From Maratus speciosus (lineage: Eukaryota > Arthropoda > Arachnida > Araneae > Salticidae): a DNA stretch of 64,000 nucleotides. The position numbers and the translations under genes were made by a program. Below the pieces are notes generated by a model. That model saw only the letters and a list, made by a program, of their open reading frames with translations. It did no database searches and was not told the DNA's origin. Below are positions 35,524 to 46,934 of the stretch, one piece after another. The DNA lies in NCBI GenBank assembly GCA_963932465.1, contig OZ010788.1:666336484-666400483 (forward strand). Direction: 5' to 3'. Numbering within the stretch: the stretch's first letter is position 1; each line of letters starts with the position of its first letter.

Positions 35524-35878
35524 ATATTAAAAACACATGTACAGATGTTACGTTTAAAATGAGTGCGTGTGCGTCTCGAAAGATCTCGGTCATATTATGT
35601 AAACCTAATATCTTTACATGTGTTTTTAATAATTTATCATTTTTTAAGTAAATAAATATATGTTTTTAACTTTTATAGCTCTGTTATTATCAATTCTGTT
35701 ATTATTACTTTTTGATAAAGTAAACAATCGAACAATGAAATAAAAAATGGATAAATAAATAAGAAGAGAAGAAAAGGCAATTAAATAAATACATCTATTA
35801 TCTTCCTTTGAAAAGAAAAGAAAAAGAAAAATCTGAAACTAGAAACTTACTTTTTTATGACTCAGTTGTTTGTTCTTA
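35524..35878. other. AT-rich stretch, start of repeat copy 2
   Basis: A foldback pairs AAAAAGTGATAAATTATTAA-like DNA (35512-35545) with its complement at 35625-35648, around ATATTTACATGTGTTTTTAA words. From about 35760 the second copy of the triplicated segment begins. Confidence 0.4.
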
Positions 35879-36048
35879 TTGGGTCGCTCGGAGAGTCGTG
35901 ACCGTTTGGAAAATCAATTCGTACCGGAAAATTCTGCCCGGTAATAATTAGACGTTAGCTATAAGAATCAATGTCTAATAATTAAATGATAGAATTTTCC
36001 GGTGCGAATTGATTTTCCCAAACGGACACGACTTTCCGAACGACCCAA
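35879..36048. mobile_element. mariner-like MITE, family R (170 bp)
   Basis: Long arms begin TTGGGTCGCTCGGAGAGTCG and contain CGTTTGGAAAATCAATTCG and CCGGAAAATTCT. They are near-perfect inverse copies, with TA on each side (35877-35878, 36049-36050). It lies inside copy 2 of the triplicated segment. Confidence 0.85.
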
Positions 36049-36069
36049 TAGTTAATATCAGTCATATAT

Positions 36070-36235
36070 GTAGGCCTGCCACAGGCGACAATTTTTTAAT
36101 TATATTTCTCACCACTTTTTCGAAACCAAAAACTTTTACTTACGCTTAGACAACATTGGCAAGAGAAATGTATTTTTTAAAAAAAATAGTGGTGCAAACA
36201 GAATATAAAAATAGTTGCCTGTGGCAGTCTTGTAT
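36070..36235. mobile_element. foldback, family M
   Basis: CTGCCACAGGCGACAATTTT and CTCACCACTTTTTCG on the left. AAATAGTGGTGCAAACAG and AATAGTTGCCTGTGGCAG on the right. It is the best-preserved M copy and sits inside copy 2 of the triplicated segment. Confidence 0.8.
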
Positions 36236-37512
36236 ATGTTGCCGCTATACGCAATGCGTTTTACTTTATAGAATGCGCTGTTAAAGCAGAAATTTAAAAA
36301 TAACCAATTTCTACTTTCTTAAAGATGTCTCTTAGTCTTACACGCAGTGGTAATAAAAAGCCATTTCAGGAAAAGACAACTTCACAAGTGGATCAGCTAT
36401 TCCAAAACGAAGATTTAGAGTATGTTTAATGGCACGGAAAACACAATTCATTAAAGCAAGCTGACCAAGAGTAAAAATATTGTTTGAATTATTAATATAT
36501 TTATTCCGGTTTGAATATTTTTCTTGTTGCCTGGATCTATCTCTAAAAGCTCTTTAAAACTCTGTACACACGACCAATCGCAAAAGATGTATAATTTTTT
36601 CTAAACAGTTTTTATTATATTTAGATTTTCTGTTCAATTTTTCCAGTTACTAATTGCAATCGACTTAAACGAGCAAGTGTATTGAAATGGGCGATTATAT
36701 TTATTATTGGATAATCGAATTAGCAGCTTTATTCGTATTAAACATATCTTGATAAAGTAAACGTTTGAAGCACGAACAGTTAAATAAAAAATACACAAAT
36801 AATATAATGAAAACAAAAGACAGTCAAATAAATAAATTAAAATAAACGTCTACTATCTTCTTTAAAAATAAAACAACAGTTTTATCACTTTGTTCTTTGT
36901 TGAATCATATATATTTCTACTATCCTGAAAATGTTTATGCACACAATGACTGTAATACAAGTTTCTCTGTCTGAGACCCGCAGCGGTAATAAAAACCGTC
37001 TCAGACACAGACAATTTCATAATCGGATCAGAGATTTCACAGTGGATGTTAGGAGAGTATTTAATGGCTTAAGGAACAAAGTTATAATTTTCTATCAAAA
37101 TATTAAAAATACTTCCTGAATTATCAATATTTTTTCCGGTTTCAGTAATTTAAATTAAATAATATTTGTCTGTATTAAAAATATTTTTTTTTTTGAGTGG
37201 AGGTGCAGTTTATTATTTTAATACATTCATAAATGATTGCAAGGTGAGTATACACCTTGGAATTTTCAAGGAGTCTGATACAAGTATTTCAGATTAGAGA
37301 ATTTCTATTTAAAAATTTCTATCACGGAATTCACAATCACCCTATTTAAAAGAGCAGAATTCAGCGATTAAGTTAAGTATAAATTCTGTTAAAAAATTGT
37401 GGTATATGTGTACACACCCTGTGATTGGTAAAGATGTGAGGCAGGGCGTCAAACTAAGAAACTTAGGCTTAAATTTCCAACGCTGTTCAGCCACTTTGCA
37501 AGCCAGATGCGT

Positions 37513-37584
37513 TCCAGGTAGCTCATTTGGCAGAAAATTGACAATTTAAAACAGAAGTTCTAGGTTCGACTTCCCGCCTGGACA
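37513..37584 (+). tRNA. tRNA-like sequence (tRNA pseudogene or SINE head)
   Basis: A seven-base acceptor stem can pair (TCCAGGT with GCCTGGA, one G-T) and CA follows. A box A-like TAGCTCATTTGG (37519-37530) and a box B-like GGTTCGACTTC (37563-37573) are present at the right spacing. The D stem and the 5' side of the T stem do not pair well, so a functional tRNA is unlikely. A tRNA-derived SINE or pseudogene is the better reading. Confidence 0.4.
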
Positions 37585-37626
37585 CTTTTTCACTCGATTA
37601 GGAACTTTCCAACTTGTATAGGGATG

Positions 37627-37831
37627 CAATGTTGTCAAGTTCGAGAATTTTTCATGCAAAACCACTATTTCAATATACTGCTATATAATGAGAGTTTGTA
37701 TTAAATTAAGCAAATTTTGTAATTTTAAATTTGTAAAAATTTCATTTTGTATTAAATTAATAAAAGATTACTAGCCTGAAATAGAGGTAGATATTTTGAA
37801 TTTAAAAAAAAATCCTAATGTGGTAACACTG
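37627..37831. mobile_element. decayed hAT-like foldback, K-type
   Basis: CAATGTTGTCAAGTTCG on the left and TGTGGTAACACTG on the right, with AAAACCACTATTT and AAATAGAGGTAG in the inner arms. No clean target duplication. Confidence 0.45.
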
Positions 37832-37918
37832 TTGTCTTCGAAAATTTTTTAAGCCTGCCTGTATCGTAATCGCCGCAATTTTTGCTCAATAGTTCATCTA
37901 AAACCAATAGTTACTAAC

Positions 37919-38083
37919 AGTGATGGAACAGTGTAGCAGCAAAAAATCAATTGACACCGCAAAATTTTAATAATATTGTTCGTCTTACTTCAGGATAGAA
38001 TTTCTGGGGCTTTTAAAGGCGAAGAATACTATAAAAATTTAGTGGTGACATTCGCCCAACTGCTGCGCCACTGTTCCATCACT
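37919..38083. mobile_element. 165-bp foldback with 9-bp flanking repeat
   Basis: The ends AGTGATGGAACAGTG and CACTGTTCCATCACT are perfectly inverse. GTTACTAAC flanks both sides (37910-37918, 38084-38092). The inner arms carry GCAGCAAAAA and TTGACACCGCAAAATTTTA against ATTTAGTGGTGACATTCGCC. A hAT-like 8-bp duplication plus one chance base would also fit. Confidence 0.8.
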
Positions 38084-38093
38084 GTTACTAACA

Positions 38094-38255
38094 ATCCAAT
38101 ATTGTATTAATATTGCATTCTTTTGCATGAAATATTCGTCCAATATTGAGGATTTGCATTTTGCTAATATTGAAAAGCAATATTTCGACAATGTAAAGCC
38201 AATATTGAGGAAATATTGGAGTTTCTTTGGAAATATTTCCAAAGAAAATTCAATA
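38094..38255. repeat. AATATTG-rich stretch
   Basis: CCAATATTG/CAATATT words occur about ten times in 160 bp, in both orientations. They continue at about 39020-39110 after the 743-bp TTAA insert (GGAAATATTTCCAAT). No gene. Confidence 0.7.
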
Positions 38256-38998
38256 TTAAGGGATCTCAGGACTCTTAAAGCTTCAAAACTTTCGAAATTC
38301 TAATTTTTTTAGACGTTAAACTCCTATCTTTTCTGAACATTTGGATAATATTGTTTCCTTGAAATTTTCATTAGAGCAGAAGTTAGAATTATACCCGTTC
38401 AATAGGTGAAGCGGCGTTTCTGAAACTCTCAAGTCATTTTTCTCCAAATGACGTTTTAGGGCTTAACGCGCACGATATCTCAAAAACTTCTGAAAAAATT
38501 TTCACGAAATTTTCAAAACATATGTTTCATGTTAGCCTGTATAAATTGAACCTAAAATTTCCTTTTTATTGTTGAAAAAAAACATTTTTTTAGGCGATTG
38601 CACTGTTGAAATTTTCCAAAATTTGCGTTAGTTAAATACAACTCTGTATTAAAAATATAAAAATACTTTAAATACAAATTTATTTAGGTTCAGGGTAATT
38701 ATTACAATCTGAAGTATAATTAGGCAGAAAAAAATTCATTCTAGTTGCAAAATTTATTTTGTAATCCTGTGAGTAAGCTGTTATACCAATTTTCTGCTCG
38801 ACAAATGCCTGGCAGTTTGGAGCCAACTATAAATACTAATTCTGCTTCTTGCATTTTTTTTCAATACATGAAACGAAAGAACATACATCTTTTAATCCCA
38901 ATAAAAATTGTGTTTTTAAATCAAACACAGTTTAAGATATGCTGAAAATTGTCCTTTTTTTTCATTTTTTCCAATTTTAAGAGTCCTGAGTCCTTTAA
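38256..38998. mobile_element. TTAA element, family GG (743 bp)
   Basis: It starts TTAAGGGATCTCAGGACTCT and ends AGAGTCCTGAGTCCTTTAA, with TTAA at both edges. The interior has CGATATCTCAAAAACTTCTG. The 66-codon ORF 38745-38945 is unrecognised. It splits the AATATTG-rich stretch. Confidence 0.75.
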
Positions 38999-40319
38999 CC
39001 ACTTAAGGGTGAATTAAGAACATATTGGCGTTTTTTCGGAAATATTTCCAATGTAATCAATACTGACTAATTATTGGCTTTAGACTGAGAATATTTTCAA
39101 TGAAACGTTAATAATATACTTATATTTCTCCAAGGACTTATTTTAGACTTATGTATTCCGGAGTATTTAGGAGCAAAGTTGCACTCTAAAATAAGTCTAG
39201 ATTTTCTTAAATTTTATTTTTATTAAAAAAATCTTCGATGCAAAAATTACTTTTATCGCCAGAGAATAGAAATATCCTATAATCTTTAAAAACAAGTTTT
39301 ACGACCATTGATTTTGTTTTTAAATTCGCATTTTCCACTTTATACACTAGGTAAAAAAAGTACCGAGATTTAATTTCATGTGCAAATCAATTATAAAAAA
39401 GGCTTTCTTGTTTTTGATTAATCTCGTGTTTCCTCTGGTTTTGGTGTTTTTTTCTGAGTAGGCATTGTTGAAGATAAAGATGCAGATAAAAAAAGAATTC
39501 CAGCTTAACAGGAATTGAAGTTTTCCGTACAAATTGAAATGGGATTTTGGGCTTGTTTTTTAAGATAAAACGAATGCGATAAAAACCCTATAAAGGTGAA
39601 TATTTAGTTGTTTAAATTTCACAGAACATAAGTTTTTTTTCTTTATCTACATAAAAAACACTCAATCAAGTGGATCTTCAAAATGAATGGAAATGAACTT
39701 TTATGTAACAATTTGTGAATTTAGGGGATTAGAGTCTTTCGTAAATATTAAGCTAAAAGATCTCTTGTTTTGTTAAAATATTAAAAATCTCTTTTTCCAT
39801 TTTTTCTTTTTTGTTTTCTCTCTCTGTATTTCCCTCTCTTTTATTTGCGTTATTTATTTATTTATTTATTTGCATATGTGTATGTGTGTTCAAAATAATG
39901 GAAACATTTTAAAAATCTTGTCTCAGAAAAAAATATAAAAAGAGAATGAAACCTGTATACACAAATCAGTAATGAGTGAAAATATGAATGCAGGAATGAA
40001 GAATACATCTATTATTTGTTTTTCTTTTTTCATTCTTATTTTTAAGGCTTTTAGTCAGTCAGCTTCCGAATTCCCCTCCTTAATGTTAAACCTATGGACA
40101 TAGAAAGCATTCGTATATTTAAAATATCTCCTCGGGAAATTTTGAATTTTTTTTTCCTGTGTACTATTTCTTAACCCTTTTAGTATCAATAATATTTTAA
40201 TTTCCTGGGAATAAAAATATCCCCATAACCTTAGAAAACTATTTTACTTTTTTATATCATTGACGTTATATTTAAAATTACAATGACATTAGAGAAACCA
40301 TTCTAGGTTTTAAGGGTGT

Positions 40320-40736
40320 ATTAAAAAAAATATTTTTCCACCCTCAACAGCTCGAAATTTTCTGAGCCATTTTCAGACTCATTTTTAAAAGTAAAAACAT
40401 AAAAATGGCTGAGGTGATTTTTGAAGAGATGTATAAGAAGCCGCGTGATTTCATTTTTCGCTCAATTAATTAGAATTTGATTTTTAAACAATTACTTTCA
40501 CAGTATGATAATTTTTTTTTTCATTCCCAGATCTCCCTCTTCGTAAAATTCGGTTCAAAACGCCAACTTTGGCAGCATGTTTTGCAATATTTTCTACATT
40601 TATAAAAAAATCGACAAGCACGGCACATTATATAGTTTCTAAATAAGAGAATTTGCCAGTTTGATGGGTTTCAGATTAAAAGTTAATTTAAAAATAAATC
40701 AAAAAATAAGCAGTTTGGACTGGAATACACCCTTAA
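40320..40736. mobile_element. TTAA element, family S (417 bp)
   Basis: It begins TTAAGGGTGTATTAAAAA and ends GGAATACACCCTTAA. Copy 3 of the host segment reads GTTTAATTTCATGTGCTG where this copy reads TTTTAA, insert, TTAATTGTATGTGCTG. The target duplication is therefore TTAA. Confidence 0.85.
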
Positions 40737-40793
40737 TTGTATGTGCTGCATTTTGTATTATAAAAATAGTTTCTTGTTTTTTATTAACCTTCC

Positions 40794-40993
40794 TACCCTG
40801 TTGAAAATTTACGCAACCTTAATAAAAAACATTTCACACCGGAATTTTCTTTAAAATCTATTTAATGTATTTATTTATATTAATTTTTGTTGTCTTTTAT
40901 TTATCTTACTTTACGAAAAAAATTCTGGTTCGAATTGAATTAAATGAATTATAGAGATGTGTCGATTAGACCCATTCAGGGTAGGAAGGTTAA
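40794..40993. mobile_element. TTAA foldback, family H (200 bp)
   Basis: It begins TTAACCTTCCTACCCTG and ends CAGGGTAGGAAGGTTAA, a perfect 17-bp inverted repeat. Copy 1 of the host segment reads TTTTTGATTAATCTCGTGTT. Here TTAA is duplicated around the insert before TCTCGTGTTTCC. Confidence 0.9.
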
Positions 40994-41399
40994 TCTCGTG
41001 TTTCCTGGTTTTAGCACTTTTTTCATTAATAACCATTATTGATGATCAACATGCAGATAAATAAAATGTATTCCAGCTTAACAAAATTTGAAGTTTTTCA
41101 TACAAATTAATATAGGATTTAATATTTGTTTCTTAAAATACAATAAATGCGATAAAAAACTAATAAAGGTAAATATTTAGTTGCTTGAATTTCGTAGAAC
41201 ATAAGCCGTTTTTATTTATTTAAAGTCTTCAGTCAATGAATTAACAAGTGCATTGCTAATCTTAAACGAATGGAATTATTTGTTAGTTTTTGTAACGGTT
41301 TGTAACTTTGAGAGATTAAATATTAGAGTTTTTTGTTAATATTGGGCAAAAGATCTTTTGTTTTGATTAAGTATTAAAAAGATGTATTTTTTCTTTTAA

Positions 41400-42004
41400 T
41401 TGCCTGTGTGAGCTCTGAAGCAGTGATTCATTTATCTTATGAAGCAAAAATAACTATAAAAATTTACTGGTGAAATTTTGGAATCCCTAAATAAAACATC
41501 AGCCAGACGAGGGCAACACTGTTTTGAAGATCAAACGACTTCAAAAACATTTCTAAGAAAATGTATTTTTCAGTCGAAGTTGCCAACTCTTCAAAATGGC
41601 TAGTAGAGTAAACAGGGCATACATTATCAAGTGTATAGCACAACATGTCATCCTCGAATTTGAAAAAATTTCAAGGATCACATGGTTTCTCCATTTGAGT
41701 ATCACTATTTCTTAATAGTAATCTTCGCCTTCTTTCATCGCAAAACGTTTACAAATAAATGAAGCACAGGCTACTATTCGAAAATTGCGGTACAAAAAAA
41801 AAAAAAAAAAAATAGAAACCATACCAGCTTGAGTATTGAAACGTCAGAATGATCTTGAAGTTTTCTTGTTTATTTTGCTGCAATATGATTTGGTGATTAT
41901 AAATACCGGCGAAAATATTGCCGATGAAATATCAATATTCCTGCAACTGATTCTGATACACCAAATATTTCCAGTCTAAAAGGATATCAGGAAACGCTGA
42001 TATG
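41400..42004. other. AT-rich stretch between repeat copies
   Basis: It holds a K-like foldback remnant (about 41419-41521, CAGTGATTC ... GGCAACACTG) and a poly-A tract (41795-41812). The 60-codon ORF 41464-41646 overlaps that remnant. No gene. Confidence 0.4.
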
Positions 42005-42668
42005 TAATTACATTCTAAAATAACATCTAGATTTATTTATTTTTTAATCTTTTAATGAAAAAATACTTTTATCGCTAGAGAATAGAAATATCCTTTATAA
42101 TCTTTAAAAACAAGTTTTTCGATCATTGACGTTAATTTTAAATTCGCAACTTCTACTTTAAACGCAAGGAAAAAAGTAACGGTGTTTAATTTCATGTGCT
42201 GTATTTTCAATTATAAAAAGGGTTTCTTGTTTTTGATTAAGTTCGAATTTCCTCTGGTTTTGACGCTTTTTTTTTTCTCTTTTAAAGAGCCATTGTTGGA
42301 GATAAAGATGCAGATAAAAAAATAAAATTCCAGTTTAACAGGAATTGAACTTTTCCCTACAAATTGGAATGGGATTTGGGGTTGGTTTTTTAAGATAAAA
42401 CGAATGGGATAAAAACCTATAAAGGTGAATATTTAGTTGTTTAAATTTCACAGAACATACTTTTTTTTTTTTAAAGTAAAGTAAAAAAATTTCAATCAAT
42501 GAACTGACGATTGGATTGCGTTAATTTTAAACGAATGGAATTATAATCTTTGTTACTTTTTACTAACAACTTTCTTTGTGAGAGATTTAATGTGTTTTTG
42601 TAAATACTGGGCAAAAGGTCTTTTGTTTTGATTAAGTATTAAAAACACGCTTTTAATTTTTGTTTTCT

Positions 42669-42913
42669 TTAACCCTCTCGCTTCGCAGCCTGAGCTATGC
42701 TCGGGCATGCATTTTCCAGTCAAATTAATACTATTTGGTTGTTCCCACATGTTATGTTTTAGCGAAAACGAAATCTTTGTCTGATTTAATCAGGAAATTT
42801 TTCCCCGATTACAATAGTAAAAAATTTTTGCTTTAAAGAACCGGTGATAAACGATTAAAAATTCTGTAAAAGACGCTCATCGCGAAGAATTACTTGCGCA
42901 GCGAGAGGGTTAA
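42669..42913. mobile_element. TTAA foldback, family D (245 bp)
   Basis: It starts TTAACCCTCTCGCTTCGC and ends GCGCAGCGAGAGGGTTAA. The interior has GAGCTATGCTCGGGCATGC and a right half (GGTGATAAACGATTAAAAAT, TGTAAAAGACGCTC) close to families C and E. A broken copy ends at 45442. Confidence 0.8.
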
Positions 42914-44154
42914 AGAGATGTTTTTCAAAACGGAGGAAATTAAAAAAAAAAATCGAATTATTTCAAAAATATGTCCAAAGAAAATACAATTGCATGCGAG
43001 AATTGTGCATATTCAAAGAAGTGAACAAAAAAAATACGTATCAAAGACTGATCATGGAATATTTTTTATCCATTAGTATATGAAAAATGCTATGATAGTT
43101 TTGTTGGAAATTCCAATTCTAAATTTTGAAACACATTTAAAATTACCCAAATGTAAAACTTCGTGGAAGTTCCGCGTATAAGAGCTTTATAATAATTAAC
43201 TTAAATTAACCAAATTCCTAAACAAGTTTAAAGTTCTAAAAATCCATTTTCCTCCCCATTAACTTATTAAAATTGCATATATCAGAACAACGAGTTAATT
43301 ATCTGGAGTTTACTCATCTCTTAGTTTTAAAGTACGAAAATAATCCCTACTAAAATATTCCCTAAACTCCCAAAATTCACGGGTAGATGAAACAACGTTC
43401 CTTTCTGTTTATAAAACTAATATACAATACGCTACTATATCAGCTAACTCAAGCAATTATCTAAAGTTTCATTTGTTATTTTTAATCATAACACCAGTAC
43501 AAAGCGAGAAGTCTATCGTTATTCACATCTATTTGTAATCGTAGAATATATTAGTAGAATGCGAGCCAGTGAATTATTCTAGCAGTGAAAAATCATATTG
43601 CGTGAGCAGATTATGCGTTCTGGCGAAGGAGAAATTGTAATTTGTTAATAGTTAATTCCTACCTTTTATATTGTTGATGTACTGCTACCGGAAATATTTT
43701 AATGCATACTATTACTAAATATTTATCGATGCATGTCATTTGCATCACAGAAATATGTCATCTCCATATGCAATAATGTTGCTAATGTTAGTTTTATTCT
43801 GTTAAAAAGTACTGCGATATATGTAAATTTATTCGAGTATTTTATTGATATATTTCGTCGAGCAGGAATCGTTATATAGTCTTGCATATAAATACTGTGT
43901 GATAGAAAATCGTTTATTAATTTTAAAGTATGTTTTCCGAATGGAAAATGCTGATGTTTTCAGATAAATTTATGTAGTTTCTAACTCATAAATTTAAGAT
44001 TTTATAATATTCTTATTGAAATACACTGGAAATATTTTAATGAATATTTTCGCAGATGAGAAAAATGTTCCTATAAAAGATAATTTCGGATATTCATTCA
44101 TGTTATGAATGAATGAATTAGAAACACTATCTAATATAAAGTGCTTTAAGTATT
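42914..44154. other. AT-rich stretch, nothing recognised
   Basis: The ORF 42894-43076 is Lys-rich and starts inside the D element. No inverted repeat or second copy was found. Confidence 0.4.
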
Positions 44155-44372
44155 TTAACTCCTTAAAATTCACCGGCATATAATGTATACCACTTGGTTT
44201 TAATCCCAAAATTCCATAATGACACCAGAATTTTGGAATTAATTTTTGCATTTATAATATAAATGAAGAAGACATTTTAATTACTTTCAAATAAATGTGT
44301 TCGTAAATCCTAGTATCAGTCAATCATTTCAATATTTTAGTAACACAAGTACTTTGACCTTGAAAGGATTAA
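44155..44372. mobile_element. TTAA foldback, family B
   Basis: TTAACTCCTTAAAATTCACC on the left and CCTTGAAAGGATTAA on the right. CATATAATGTATACCACTTG and TTTTAATCCCAAAATTCC match the 50.2 kb copy. Its right TTAA is also the left TTAA of the next element. Confidence 0.75.
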
Positions 44373-44576
44373 CCCCTTGGGGACGAGCGACACGTATACG
44401 TGCCATATGAAGTGCTCAGAATCCTTGTTTTTCCTCACCAGTAAAATTTTACTGTAAAATTTGCCTTATTTAATCAGCGCATTTTCTCGATTCAAGAAGA
44501 CACAAATTTCTGTTTTTAAAAAACGGTGACAAAAGATTAAAAATTTCGTAAAAGGCTCCCGTCCCGAAGGGGTTAA
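44369..44576. mobile_element. TTAA foldback, family C (208 bp)
   Basis: It starts TTAACCCCTTGGGGACGAGC and ends CGTCCCGAAGGGGTTAA. The palindrome CACGTATACGTG lies near the left end. It is inverse to, and the same length as, 5240-5447. Confidence 0.85.
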
Positions 44577-44779
44577 GGAAGGTGTCAATTACCGACTTTT
44601 AAATTTATAATATAATTTATATAGTATTTTCCCTATTTTCAATATAAAGTTCTACGATTAAACAACACAAATATTATGACTAAAATATTCTGGTAATAAA
44701 AGATAAAAACATTCGCAAGACCTATATCAAACGTATAAGTGAAGGGGCAAAGGTTACTTTGTTTTGTTTTCTTAACGCA

Positions 44780-44987
44780 TTAACCCTAGAACTACCGGAA
44801 ATTTTACTCAAGTTTTATAAAAACATTCTACACCAGAATTTTTACTTAAAACTATTTAATTTGTTTATTTAACTTATTATTGTCTGATTTATACATTTAG
44901 TTTGTTTTGAAGAAATTTCTGGTTTGAATAAATATTTTGAATGTACATGTCGGGTCCATTGGACCCTTCTGGTAGACAGAGGGTTAA
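44780..44987. mobile_element. TTAA foldback, family I (208 bp)
   Basis: It starts TTAACCCTAGAACTACCGG and ends CTGGTAGACAGAGGGTTAA. GGAAATTTTACTCAAG, ACACCAGAATTTTTAC and AATTTCTGGTTTG match 29188-29394. Confidence 0.8.
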
Positions 44988-45119
44988 AGCCGGTTGGCAA
45001 GAAAACTTGCCATTTAAGGATTACGAAACCTTTAAATTTGGAAACTAGTATTTTGGTAAGGAACTTTGCATATTGTCTGATCTCAAACATTGAAAGAATA
45101 AAGGAGTTAAAATTAACAA

Positions 45120-45480
45120 TATGAAAAAACTGGTGTCAACTGATATCGGGTATTAACAATCTCGATACGTAATTGTTTTATCAAAATAGCTTCAAAAATT
45201 GCGTATTTAATTCCTTCGTTCTCTTGTCACCGGTTTTTCAAAACAAAAATTTTCACCTGATTTAATCGAGAAAATGCTCCGATTAGATAAGGCAAAATTT
45301 GCAATAAAAAGTTACTGGTGGGAATGATCAAGGAGGGTTAATTAGACGGAAAAAATGCATCACGATGAAATCTCGGGTTGCGCTAATTTTGCTACTTTAA
45401 CGTTGCCCGAGAAACTCTCGGGTTGCGCAGCGAGAGGGTTAAAAGAAGTGTAAAAGATAGTCGGCGTTAATGGGTTAATT
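45120..45480. mobile_element. cluster of broken TTAA foldbacks (C/D/E types)
   Basis: It contains a C-like middle (CACCTGATTTAATCGAG, GATTAGATAAGGCAAAATTT, TTACTGGTGGGAATGATC), a D-type end (GTTGCGCAGCGAGAGGGTTAA split at 45422-45442) and an E-type end (GTGTAAAAGATAGTCGGCG ... GGGTTAA). CTCGGGTTGCGC occurs twice (45385 and 45417). The order suggests elements inserted into one another and then decayed. Confidence 0.45.
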
Positions 45481-46376
45481 AAAAAATCTGTAGGCTTCAG
45501 AAAAACAGTTCTGGTAGCCATTTCAGAAATGTCGTTTCTAGATTGCAGTTGCTGAAAAGAACTGGAATTTATGGCTCGAAGAAAATCACCTATAAAAACA
45601 GAGTTTTCAATAAGTTTTTTATGATTTTTCTTAGTTTCTCTATGTCATTTCAGAAAATAAATTATGCATGTTACACAAGTATAACTGGCTGTTCTGTATC
45701 TTGATCTTTAAAGATTTTAATGTTATCCTATTACGTTATTCTGTACATGCTTAAAAAAAACTATACAATATTTTTAAAATCACTGGCGATACAAAAACAA
45801 GTAGCTTTATGCAGGGCATTTATGGATGAGTACATGGAAAAATGATTACTATACGCACTACACAGACTGTGTAAAAATGTAGAGCATTAAGCAAGGACAA
45901 CACATAAAAGATTTAAATGGCCCTGAAAGTTAAATTATCCTTTTAGAAGTTCATACATAACAGAAAGTATATGCTTGTGTAATATTAGAAAAATGTAAGC
46001 ATTTTTATAAAACTTATATCTCTAAAATATATCTCCATGACATACTTTTACAGTACAGAAAAGCACATTCATAATTTATCATTACGAAAAGTTTTATAAT
46101 TTTTCTTACTTAAATTCCACGACTCATAAAAATTCAGGAAATCATCCTTACCTGAAATAAGAGAATAAAAAATAAACACATATCACATTGATGATATAAA
46201 AAAAATATGATATTAGTACCATAATGTTAAACTGAATAAAATATTTATTATGTATGACGATAAAATGTTATGTAGTTCTATAAAGTTTTTCACAGTTCTT
46301 AGAAATGTGAAAAATATTATATTAAAATTAGTAATATTAGTAGTTATAGTATCACTATATTATACTAATTGAACCA
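45481..46376. other. AT-rich stretch, nothing recognised
   Basis: No ORF of 60 codons or more, no hairpin, and no repeat partner were seen. Confidence 0.4.
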
Positions 46377-46623
46377 CCAATTGGAAGAAGGGAATAAACG
46401 CCACTTTTTGACACATTCATTTTTCTACATTTTTTACATTCTTTAGACGTGTAGCGCTTAATTGTGAGTTCGAAGAAAATAACAAAAACCATTCGCTTCG
46501 TATGTTTTTTTTATTTTTTTCGAACTCACAACTAGGCGCTACGTCTAAAGAATGTAAAAGTGTAGAAAAATGAATGTGTCAAAAAGTGGCGTTTATACCC
46601 TTCTTCCAATTGGTGGTTCAATT
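46377..46623. mobile_element. 247-bp foldback with ~110-bp arms (family Q)
   Basis: Arms begin TAATTGAACCACCAATTGG and run through AAGAAGGG, AACGCCACTTTTTGACACA and GTAGCGC to TGTGAGTTCGAA. They are nearly perfect inverse copies about 110 bp long. TA lies at each edge. High arm identity suggests recent origin. Single copy here. Confidence 0.85.
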
Positions 46624-46783
46624 AATACTACTATATACTTAATGAATTATATTAATTACTATATTACACAATATTATACTAAAAAATTATATAAAGTTAT
46701 TATCATCTAGCATAGTAACCAAATGCATGAACCAAATACAAGAAATGTTCAGCAGAGCATAACTAGAGAAAATATTAGATAAT

Positions 46784-46934
46784 CAGAGTTACCAAGTCTC
46801 CGGCTTTTTGCACACCACTATTATCTTAGAGAAAATGTTGTTCTTTTAAATCGCCCAAATGTTCCAATCCCATAAAAGAAATTTTTCTGTATTAAAATAC
46901 TGGTATCCAAAAAGCCGGAGACTTGGCAGCTCTG
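46784..46934. mobile_element. 151-bp foldback, family A
   Basis: CAGAGTTACCAAGTCTCCGG on the left and the complementary CCGGAGACTTGGCAGCTCTG on the right. It is inverse to the 4867-5018 copy. GATAAT occurs on both flanks. Confidence 0.85.

Larger units (their letters stand above)
33660..37190. repeat. segment of ~0.4 kb present three times
   Basis: Copies are at about 33690-34110, 35760-36540 (split by R and M foldbacks) and 36780-37190. They share AAATACATCTACTA...CTTTCC, TTTTATGACTC, CAGTGGTAATAAAAACC-like DNA, GACAACTTCATAATCGGATC and AATATTTTTnCCGGTTTnA. Confidence 0.7.
39170..42660. repeat. ~0.6-kb segment present three times
   Basis: Copies are at about 39170-39800, 40180-41390 and 42005-42660. 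They share CTTTATCGCnAGAGAATAGA, ATATCC...AATCTTTAAAAACAAG, TTTCTTGTTTTTGATTAA, GATAAAGATGCAGATAAA, AGGTGAATATTTAGTTG and GGGCAAAAGATCTTTTGTTT. Copy 2 holds two TTAA insertions that copies 1 and 3 lack. Confidence 0.85.

Noticed and set aside
38094..38255. AATATTG-rich stretch as a regulatory array
   Set aside because: Spacing and orientation are irregular and it looks like low-complexity DNA split by an insertion.
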